In this document: positions 1-4,858 of the stretch, piece after piece
How the letters are laid out: the number at the start of each line of letters is the position of its first letter
Numbering within the stretch: position 1 is the first letter of the stretch
Assembly: GCA_002441055.1 (NCBI GenBank)
Contig: DJWR01000009.1
Location: 1-5,775 of the forward strand
Reading direction: 5' to 3'
From: Caulobacteraceae bacterium UBA6225
GTDB lineage: Bacteria > Pseudomonadota > Alphaproteobacteria > Caulobacterales > Caulobacteraceae
DNA: 5,775 nt
Program-made: the position numbers and the translations under genes
Notes under the pieces: generated by a model
Databases searched by the model: none
Told to the model about the DNA's origin: nothing
What the model saw: the letters and a program-made list of their open reading frames with translations, nothing else

Positions 1-924
1 GTCCGCGCCGCCGCGCCCGCCACGTTCCACCCCGCCGTCGCCGACTTCATCGCCCACGGCGCCCATGTCTTCGACGAGCTCATTGATCCTCAGGCCGCCG
101 CCGCCCTGCTGGCCGACATTCGCGCCACCCGGCCCTTCGACCACCGGCTGTTCCTGAGCGAGGCCGAGTTCGACGCCGATCCGCAGCATATGGGCGTCAA
201 TCCCCGCCCGGGGCGGAACCTGCTGGAGCGGTTCGAGGACCGGCTGGGCTTTGTGGAGCAGGCGCCGCATATCACCAGCGCCCTGCAGGCCTTGCTGGGT
301 GAGGGGTATGAGCTCTTGAACCGAAAGGTGGTTTGCGGCGTGCCCCAGACCTCCGTGCCGCCCTGGCTACGGGCCCGCATCCTGGGCAATCCGGTGAACA
401 ATCTCGGCGCCTATGTCCGGCCGGAATATCGGGACGTGACCTACTTCTATGGGATCGACTTCCACCAGGACCTGATCGACTATCGCGACCGGCCGGCCGA
501 TTTCCTCACCCTCTATGTCTATCTGCATCCGGTCAGTCGGCTGGACGCGCCGCTGTTCCTGCTCACCGGTTCGCATCAGCTGGGCGGGACGGTGTTTCCC
601 CACGATCTGACCCGCCAGGACGCCGAGACCTGGACCTATCGTGACGGCCGCGGCGGAGAGACGGCGGTGCGCCAGAAGCTGCTCACCGGGCCGGCCGGCT
701 TCGCGGCCATCTGGCACGCCTGCACCCTGCACGGCACTCAGCCCGACGCCGCCGACCACGAGCGCATATCCCTTCGTTACCTGCTCGCCCGGGGGCCATC
801 GCCCGCGGGGATCGACGAGGTGAACCAGACCCTGCGCGGCCCTCTGGCGCTGCCCCAGACCCGCCTTGACCTGGCCCCAGACGGCCAGGCGGTGGTCAAG
901 GGCAATATCGTCAACCAGGTTTGA
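1..924 (+). CDS. Phytanoyl-CoA dioxygenase (PhyH)-like Fe(II)/2-oxoglutarate oxygenase, 5' end outside window
   Basis: The reading frame is open from the first base to the TGA at 922-924, giving 307 visible residues; the true start lies upstream, and the internal ATG at 190 is not needed as a start because coding-like sequence continues before it. The family are cytosolic non-haem iron enzymes that hydroxylate a substrate using O2 and 2-oxoglutarate. Counting from the first visible codon, the metal triad is H155-Q-D157 (within GIDFHQD) and H244 (LHGT), and R255 in ERIS is the likely 2-oxoglutarate carboxylate anchor. The spacings H155-H244 (89) and H244-R255 (11) equal those of human PHYH (H175, D177, H264, R275, as I recall them), so the active site looks intact. 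The substrate cannot be told: bacterial members act on lipids, amino acids, osmolytes or sugars, and no neighbouring pathway gene is visible. It is on the same strand as the next gene, but the 206-bp gap argues against a shared operon. Confidence 0.85.
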   Translation, partial: VRAAAPATFHPAVADFIAHGAHVFDELIDPQAAAALLADIRATRPFDHRLFLSEAEFDADPQHMGVNPRPGRNLLERFEDRLGFVEQAPHITSALQALLGEGYELLNRKVVCGVPQTSVPPWLRARILGNPVNNLGAYVRPEYRDVTYFYGIDFHQDLIDYRDRPADFLTLYVYLHPVSRLDAPLFLLTGSHQLGGTVFPHDLTRQDAETWTYRDGRGGETAVRQKLLTGPAGFAAIWHACTLHGTQPDAADHERISLRYLLARGPSPAGIDEVNQTLRGPLALPQTRLDLAPDGQAVVKGNIVNQV

Positions 925-934
925 GCTCGATCAA
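921..934. promoter_or_regulatory. Near-perfect FNR/FixK-like box overlapping the PhyH stop codon
   Basis: TTGAG-CTCG-ATCAA matches 9 of the 10 specified bases of the FNR/FixK/Anr consensus TTGAT-N4-ATCAA. It overlaps the PhyH stop codon and lies about 200 bp before the LuxR-type gene, too far for class II activation of that gene. It could be an accessory site, a site for an unseen promoter, or chance. Confidence 0.3.
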
Positions 935-972
935 GGGCGGTTCGTCCAAGATTCAGCCGTCGGTCCAGGCCA

Positions 973-991
973 GGCGGAATGACTATCCGCC
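973..991. other. Small hairpin downstream of the PhyH gene
   Basis: A 6-bp perfect inverted repeat (GGCGGA / TCCGCC) with a 7-nt loop lies about 50 bp after the PhyH stop. No T-run follows, so it is at best a weak terminator or RNA-stabilising hairpin. Confidence 0.25.
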
Positions 992-1036
992 CTCGAGACT
1001 GCCCCGTCCTGGTGGATAGGATTTCCGCCGAGTGGT

Positions 1037-1054
1037 CCTGGCCGACCGGCCAGG
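1037..1054. terminator. GC-rich hairpin between the PhyH gene and the LuxR-type gene
   Basis: The arms CCTGGCCG and CGGCCAGG are perfect 8-bp inverted repeats separated by only AC (realistically a 7-bp stem with a GACC tetraloop). It lies 113 bp after the PhyH stop and touches the left edge of the FNR/FixK-like box at 1054. There is no T-tract on either side, so a terminator role for PhyH transcription is possible but unproven; an operator is the alternative. Confidence 0.35.
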
Positions 1055-1067
1055 TGACGCAGATCAA
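1054..1067. promoter_or_regulatory. FNR/FixK-like box upstream of the LuxR-type regulator
   Basis: GTGAC-GCAG-ATCAA has one perfect half-site (ATCAA) and a 3/5 half-site, 8/10 overall. Its reverse orientation closely resembles the box at 2769-2782 (CTGACGTAGATCAA when read on the minus strand; two differences). A weak -10-like TTTGAT at 1091-1096 would put transcription start near 1103, about 42 bp from the box centre, which is the class II activator spacing of FNR proteins. The match to the regulator family is inferred from consensus only. Confidence 0.45.
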
Positions 1068-1130
1068 GGATATCCCTACTCAAAGTGAGGTTTGATCACT
1101 TAGGCGTCCGGGCGCGCGTATGACGGGTGA

Positions 1131-1760
1131 ATGGCTGTGAGTGAATCCAAGGTTGCGATTGTAAGTCGCCATCCCGTCTGCCGGGCGGCGCTGGCCGCAT
1201 TATTGAGCGATGAGCTTGGCGAGGGTGCGGTGATGGAGGCCTCATCCCTCGGCGACCTTCCCGAACAACCAGAGCTTCCTCTTTTGATTGTCGATCCTGC
1301 GTCCTCGTCGGAATTGGCCGACCTGCTGGCCGAGGCGGCCTTGGTCCCTGCGAAGCGGCGCCTTCTCATGGCGCCGGAACGGGATCTGGGTCTTGCGCGG
1401 CGGGCGCGCGCTCATGGCTATTCCGGCATTCTGCCGAAGACGGATGAGGGGCCGCTGATGGTCGCCGCCATCAAGCTGGTCCTGGCCGGCGGGGAATACT
1501 TCCCCTGTTTTGATGAGGGCGAGTCGCCCATGGGATCGGGCGGACCTGGACCGGTCGACCGTCTGTCAAAGCGCCAACGCGAAGTCCTTGAAGAGATGCG
1601 CGTGGGCCGCACCAACAAGGAGATCGCCAAGTCCCTGGGCATCTCCATCGCTACAGTGAAGCTGCATGTGCAGGCGGTGCTGGGCGCAGCCGGCGCCCGC
1701 AACCGCACCGAGGCGGTGACCCGCCTCTCCCAAGGGACGACAGGCGCCTTCGAGGACTGA
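1131..1760 (+). CDS. LuxR/NarL-family transcriptional regulator with degenerate receiver domain
   Basis: This 209-residue protein has the layout of NarL/FixJ-type response regulators: an N-terminal receiver-like fold (about residues 6-122), a Gly/Pro linker (130-142), and a C-terminal LuxR helix-turn-helix (about 143-200). The HTH is typical, with LSKRQREVL at 145-153, the NKEIAKSLGIS turn at 162-172 and the recognition helix around IATVKLHVQAVL (173-184), so DNA binding is expected. In the receiver, D55 (LLIVDP) and K103 (GILPK) match the phospho-acceptor and the conserved lysine, but the Mg-binding acidic pair is replaced by S12-R13 in VAIVSRHPVCR, and the usual Ser/Thr after strand 4 is not obvious (LLMAPE). 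Phosphorylation by a kinase is therefore doubtful and no partner kinase is adjacent. The start at 1131 has only a weak upstream GGGTGA; GTG at 1137 is an alternative. It ends just before a strong palindrome and converges on the stress-protein gene. Confidence 0.85.
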   Translation: MAVSESKVAIVSRHPVCRAALAALLSDELGEGAVMEASSLGDLPEQPELPLLIVDPASSSELADLLAEAALVPAKRRLLMAPERDLGLARRARAHGYSGILPKTDEGPLMVAAIKLVLAGGEYFPCFDEGESPMGSGGPGPVDRLSKRQREVLEEMRVGRTNKEIAKSLGISIATVKLHVQAVLGAAGARNRTEAVTRLSQGTTGAFED

Positions 1761-1784
1761 CCCCAGGGCGCGCCGCCCCTGGGG
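1761..1784. terminator. Probable bidirectional terminator between convergent genes
   Basis: Perfect 8-bp arms CCCCAGGG and CCCTGGGG with an 8-nt GC-rich loop start at the base after the LuxR-type gene's stop codon and end 17 bp before the stop of the convergent stress-protein gene. Position and symmetry fit a shared terminator. Neither side has a T-run, so intrinsic strength is uncertain. Confidence 0.6.
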
Positions 1785-1801
1785 TCTGGGAGGCCTTCGA
1801 C

Positions 1802-2644
1802 TCAGTGGCTGAGCAGCAGATAGCGGCCTGGCTCATCCATCAGGGTTCGGGTGACGCCGCCGAACACCCACTCCCGCAGGCGGCTCTGGCCATAGGCGCC
1901 AGCGACGATCAGGTCGGCGCCCGTGGCCTGGGCTGCGGCGTTGAGTTCACCGACAACCCCCGCATCAGCGGCGATGCTCACCTTAGAGGTGGCGACGACC
2001 CCTCGCCGGCCCAGATAGGCGACCACATCATCCACCTGGTGCTGGACAGCGCCGGCCTCATCTTCGTTACAGACCGCCAGGACGAGGACCTGCTTGGCGC
2101 GATGGAGGAAGGGCAGGCTATCCTGCAACGCCCGGCGCGCCTCTCGCGTGTCTTTCCAGGCGATCACTACCGCCTCGCCCTTCAGGGGTTCGGCCTTGTC
2201 CGGCGCCACCAGGACGGGGCGGCCGCTTCGCATCACCACCTCAGCGGGGTCGGCGGCGCGGTAATAGTTGGTCTGGGGATGGGCGCTCACTACGATGACG
2301 TCGGCGGTCCTGGCCACGGCGGCCAGAGCGCGGGCCGGCATCTCGCGCATGGTGCGCCATTCGGTGTCGAGCCCGCCGGCGTCGCGGTTGAAGGCCGTCT
2401 GCGCCGCCACCAGATCTTCCTCAATCTGCTTGTTCATAGCCACGACCCAATCGGCCGTATTCACCCCGCCATAGGGGCTGGCCACCAGAGGCTGCATCAT
2501 CTCCGCCCCCAGACCGATCAGGCGTGCGCCCATTGACTTGGCCAGGGCGGCGGCCGTCTGCACCCGCCCTCGGGAGGCGTCGCCCGGCTCGACATGGACC
2601 AGAACGCCCCCCAGGGCGGAGGTGTTGGCGGAGATTTCAGACAT
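1802..2644 (-). CDS. Universal stress protein, tandem UspA domains
   Basis: The 280-residue product has two UspA-type alpha/beta domains in tandem, residues about 12-148 and 157-280, twice the length of a single-domain Usp. The second domain keeps the nucleotide-binding signature in GAYGQSRLREWVFGG (249-263), which fits G-x2-G-x9-G, and starts with AVVIAWKDTREARRA, typical of alphaproteobacterial tandem Usps. The first domain has lost the glycine motif (VVSAHPQTNYY at 118-128) and is probably structural. Such cytoplasmic proteins bind ATP or AMP and support survival during stress, growth arrest or oxygen shortage; the client here is unknown. The ATG at 2644-2642 is preceded by a GAGGA ribosome-binding site. 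It is divergent from the baeRF-type gene, and an FNR/FixK-like box lies in the shared upstream region; Usp genes of other proteobacteria (for example uspK and uspN of Pseudomonas aeruginosa, controlled by Anr) are induced through such sites. I see no clear -10 on this strand. Confidence 0.9.
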   Translation of the reverse strand: MSEISANTSALGGVLVHVEPGDASRGRVQTAAALAKSMGARLIGLGAEMMQPLVASPYGGVNTADWVVAMNKQIEEDLVAAQTAFNRDAGGLDTEWRTMREMPARALAAVARTADVIVVSAHPQTNYYRAADPAEVVMRSGRPVLVAPDKAEPLKGEAVVIAWKDTREARRALQDSLPFLHRAKQVLVLAVCNEDEAGAVQHQVDDVVAYLGRRGVVATSKVSIAADAGVVGELNAAAQATGADLIVAGAYGQSRLREWVFGGVTRTLMDEPGRYLLLSH

Positions 2645-2650
2645 GGCGTG

Positions 2651-2655
2651 TCCTC
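2651..2655 (-). promoter_or_regulatory. Ribosome-binding site of the universal stress protein gene
   Basis: On the minus strand GAGGA lies 6 nt before the ATG (spacer CACGCC), a good Shine-Dalgarno placement that supports the start at 2644. Confidence 0.65.
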
Positions 2656-2768
2656 AACAGCGGGATCTGGGCGCGGCGTGGCCCAATGAGCGCCAGGATA
2701 GGACCGCTGCGGCGGCGGCCCAACTCGGGGTTATCCCTTAGGTTGTCCCGGCCCCACTCCGATCTGGA

Positions 2769-2782
2769 TTGATCTACGTCAG
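2769..2782. promoter_or_regulatory. FNR/FixK/Anr-like box in the divergent Usp / baeRF promoter region
   Basis: TTGAT-CTAC-GTCAG carries one perfect half-site and a 3/5 second half, 8/10 against TTGAT-N4-ATCAA; GTCAA-like second halves are common in Anr boxes. The centre (2775.5) is about 43 bp before a predicted start near 2819, given a -10-like CTATGC/TATGCG at 2807-2813, so it could activate the rightward gene as a class II site. It may also serve the leftward stress-protein gene, although a convincing -10 there was not found. Confidence 0.5.
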
Positions 2783-2822
2783 GGCGCGTCGCCTGAGGTG
2801 GCGCGCCTATGCGCCATCTGAC

Positions 2823-2828
2823 GGAGGA
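2823..2828 (+). promoter_or_regulatory. Shine-Dalgarno deciding the start of the baeRF-type gene
   Basis: GGAGGA lies 7 nt before the ATG at 2836. The earlier in-frame ATG at 2809 has no such site and sits within the predicted -10 region, so 2836 is preferred. Confidence 0.75.
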
Positions 2829-2835
2829 CAAGGCG

Positions 2836-3285
2836 ATGGATGTGACGGGAACCACCTGGATTCTGGTAGCCGACGGCGATCAGGCGCGGGTCTTTGAAGA
2901 GCGCCAGCGGGCGAGCGACGTGCGCGAGATCGAAGACCGGCGGATGGGTCGTTCTGGGGGAGACTATCCCAGGGCCGCCGCCCATGGCGCGACGGTGCAT
3001 GACCGCGCCGGTCATGGACAGCACGGGGCGGGCGAGCGGGCGCCCCACGATGAGGCTGAGGACCGATTCCTGGAGCGGGTGGCCGAGAGCCTGGCCGCGC
3101 CAGCGCGCGATGGGGTGTTCCAGAGCCTGGTGATCATGGCGCCGCCCCGGGCTCTGGGGGTGTTGCGGCAGGCTCTGCCGAAGGCGGCTCACGCCGTCCT
3201 GGAGGGGTCAGATCCGCACGAGTGCGTGCGAGAAACCGCCGATGATATCCGCCAGAGACTGCGAAAGGTCCGCGCCGAGGCCTGA
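2836..3285 (+). CDS. Host-attachment-family protein (baeRF family 12-like)
   Basis: From the preferred ATG the product is 149 residues, starting MDVTGTTWILVADGDQARVF. The TWILVADG..ARVF opening followed by a charged, Gly/His-rich middle (about 38-75) and a second hydrophobic strand LVIMAPPRALGVLR (98-111) is the hallmark of the 'protein required for attachment to host cells' family, which is related to the bacterial archaeo-eukaryotic release-factor (baeRF) group. The name comes from a plant-associated homologue; the biochemical role is unsettled, and links to ribosome rescue or stress come from fold comparison rather than experiment. An extension to the in-frame ATG at 2809 would add nine residues not expected in the family. 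No signal peptide or membrane segment is seen. It is divergent from the universal stress protein, sharing an FNR/FixK-like box, which suggests co-induction, and it ends 3 bp from the stop of the convergent 415-residue gene. Confidence 0.75.
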   Translation: MDVTGTTWILVADGDQARVFEERQRASDVREIEDRRMGRSGGDYPRAAAHGATVHDRAGHGQHGAGERAPHDEAEDRFLERVAESLAAPARDGVFQSLVIMAPPRALGVLRQALPKAAHAVLEGSDPHECVRETADDIRQRLRKVRAEA

Positions 3286-3288
3286 GGG

Positions 3289-4536
3289 TCAGGCTGGCTG
3301 TGGCCGCTGGCCTGCGAAGTTAGCGGGCACAGGCAGTTGCTCAAGCGGCCAGGGGCGTCCCCCGACAGGCCGGGTCTGGCTGCGGCAGATGCCGGGCCCG
3401 GTGAGGAAGGGGACCCGCGCCTCGAGGGCTACATCCAGCTCCCGTGGGCTGCGGATGTTGGTGACGCCTGGCCAGATCCGCCGCCGCTTGTAGGCCTCCA
3501 GGCGGGCGATGAAGCGTTTGAGTACGATCAGCCGTAACTCGGGCTCGGCCTGGGGCAGGACCAGGGTGACGCTGGTCACCGCTTCGGGACTGAGCTGCTC
3601 GATCTCAAACGCCGGATCATGGGTTCGCAGGTCGATGGCGCTGAACCGGGCGTCGAGCGCGTCCCGCAGCTGCTTCAGGGCTTGAAAGGACGGCGCGCGG
3701 GGCACGTCATACACCGCCGCCGCCAGCCTGCGGCGGTCAGACGCCGGGAGTATGGCCAACAGTTCGGCATAGGCCGCCCGCCGCGAGGGGCGAAGCACGG
3801 TGGAGAAAGAGACCGGCAGATAGATGGGGGCGTCCGAGGGGCTCTCGGCCAGGAACCTGAAGGCGGCGATCACGCAGTCGGCGTCAAAGGCCGTTGGGTC
3901 GGCGGGCAGATGGTCGTCCCCATCCACCAGACTGAAATGGGTCCGCGCCTCGGCCGGCGTGCTGGCGACCACATCGCCCACGAAGATCTGTCTGGCGCTG
4001 TAATAGATGCCCTGGACCGCCTCCAGATTGGGGTCCCGGTCCGGGGCATGGGGCCCGGACGTCTGCGGCGATGACCCCGGGGCGTCCGCTTCGCCTCCCC
4101 CCGCATTGGGGGGCAACCGCAGCCGTTGGCCATCGGGCGTGATGCGGCTGAGGCGGCCGCCGGCCGGGGCGGCCAGAGGGTCGACCATGGCCTGGGCCAG
4201 CTGAGACTCACTCAGTTCAGCGAAGGCCGCCATGGCCTCTTCGGCGCCCTCGAACAGCAGGACGGTGACGTCCGATCCGTCCGCATCCTCCTCACCGAAC
4301 AGGTGGGCGTGCAGTTCCGCCGACAGGCGGCCGAGCTCGGCGGTGTCCAGCTCCGCGGCCCGGGGGTCGTTCAGCAGGAAGGCATAGGGGTTTATCGCCG
4401 AAAACTTCCTCGGCCACGACCAGCGCACCTCCAGAAAGGCCGTGGTGAATTTGGCCACCAGCTGGCCTAACAGCTCCTCAGAATGGTGGGACTGGTCAGA
4501 TCGCACCACCACACGCAGACAGGCCAGGGCCGACAC
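3289..4536 (-). CDS. Uncharacterised 415-residue protein, possible degenerate EAL-like domain
   Basis: I do not recognise a named family with certainty. The GTG start at 4536 is supported by AAGGAG eight bases upstream. The N-terminal part (1-120) has aromatic- and Leu-rich segments with a strand DVTVLLFEGAEEAM (89-102). A low-complexity Gly/Pro/Ser linker covers about 143-168. The C-terminal part (about 170-385) follows the order of strands and helices of an EAL phosphodiesterase barrel: IYLPVSFST (238-246) where EAL proteins have VNLS, LAAAVYDVP (271-279) where they have the ExTE strand, SVTLVLP (322-328) at the KID strand, PGVTNIRSPREL (356-367) at AEGVET, and VPFLTGPGI (375-383) at the QGY strand. 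None of the catalytic or metal-binding acids is kept, so if the relation is real it is an inactive scaffold or binding protein. No signal peptide or membrane span is seen. The fold assignment is inference only. Confidence 0.75.
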   Translation of the reverse strand: MSALACLRVVVRSDQSHHSEELLGQLVAKFTTAFLEVRWSWPRKFSAINPYAFLLNDPRAAELDTAELGRLSAELHAHLFGEEDADGSDVTVLLFEGAEEAMAAFAELSESQLAQAMVDPLAAPAGGRLSRITPDGQRLRLPPNAGGGEADAPGSSPQTSGPHAPDRDPNLEAVQGIYYSARQIFVGDVVASTPAEARTHFSLVDGDDHLPADPTAFDADCVIAAFRFLAESPSDAPIYLPVSFSTVLRPSRRAAYAELLAILPASDRRRLAAAVYDVPRAPSFQALKQLRDALDARFSAIDLRTHDPAFEIEQLSPEAVTSVTLVLPQAEPELRLIVLKRFIARLEAYKRRRIWPGVTNIRSPRELDVALEARVPFLTGPGICRSQTRPVGGRPWPLEQLPVPANFAGQRPQPA

Positions 4537-4544
4537 AAACGCTA

Positions 4545-4550
4545 CTCCTT
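4545..4550 (-). promoter_or_regulatory. Shine-Dalgarno of the 415-residue protein gene
   Basis: AAGGAG on the minus strand, 8 nt before GTG (4536-4534). It is one of the strongest ribosome-binding sites in the window and supports use of the GTG start. Confidence 0.75.
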
Positions 4551-4682
4551 TTTCGGCCGACCAACCTCGCAGACTTCGGTGAAGGGGCCGTTAGAAGGCG
4601 AGATCTATCGGAATGCGTACGGGGGGTAGTGAGAGCGGACTGTACAAACCCGCTTTATGAGCGAGAGCTCCCACTCCAAAAA

Positions 4683-4696
4683 TTGATGAAGATCAA
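4683..4696. promoter_or_regulatory. Perfect FNR/FixK box upstream of the PAS chemoreceptor
   Basis: TTGAT-GAAG-ATCAA matches all ten specified bases of the FNR/FixK/Anr consensus and is a perfect inverted repeat outside the N4 spacer. It lies in AT-rich intergenic DNA 163 bp before the chemoreceptor ATG and 147 bp from the divergent GTG. A -10-like TATTTT at 4714-4719 would give a start near 4726, about 36 bp from the box centre, a little closer than the usual 41.5, so promoter assignment is uncertain though the site itself is convincing. Confidence 0.75.
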
Positions 4697-4858
4697 ATTT
4701 TGACGTCTAAGACTATTTTTCGGAGCGCCAATACCAGCGACATCTCATCGCAAAGCGTGGCCGTTAATAATTTGCTTCGAATGTTGGCCTATTAAAGTCT
4801 ACGCCCACCTGCTGCGGATATAGGCAGGCTCCCATCTAAGCCAGCCGGTTGGTGAACC

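Larger units (their letters stand above)
4537..4858. other. 322-bp divergent intergenic region, AT-rich on its right side
   Basis: This gap separates the leftward 415-residue gene from the rightward chemoreceptor and has no convincing ORF. By my count 48 of 120 bases at 4681-4800 are G or C (40%), well below the flanking genes, as expected for a promoter region. It contains the perfect FNR/FixK box at 4683-4696 and AT-rich -10 candidates (TATTTT at 4714-4719, TATTAA at 4790-4795), but no convincing -35/-10 pair. No hairpin terminator or repeat stands out. Confidence 0.6.

Noticed and set aside
190..924. ATG at 190 as the start of the oxygenase gene
   Set aside because: The frame is open back to base 1 with protein-like sequence (for example ADFIAHGAHVFDELID), so the gene is cut by the window edge rather than starting at 190.
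1805..2536. Long + strand open frame (243 codons) antisense to the universal stress protein gene
   Set aside because: The opposite strand encodes a clear two-domain UspA protein with a ribosome-binding site; the antisense product shows no recognisable domain and is expected from GC-rich codon bias.
2809..2835. Upstream ATG (2809) as start of the baeRF-type gene
   Set aside because: It has no Shine-Dalgarno, overlaps the predicted -10 region, and adds residues before the conserved family N-terminus, whereas ATG 2836 has GGAGGA seven bases upstream.
3619..4470. Several + strand open frames opposite the 415-residue protein gene
   Set aside because: The minus-strand frame is longer, has a strong Shine-Dalgarno, and gives a protein with ordered strand/helix pattern; the + frames are fragmented, Gly/Arg-rich and lack ribosome-binding sites.
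4758..4775. Sigma-54-like promoter (TGG...TTGC) before the chemoreceptor
   Set aside because: The GG and GC elements are separated by 13 bases instead of the required 10, so it does not fit a sigma-54 promoter.
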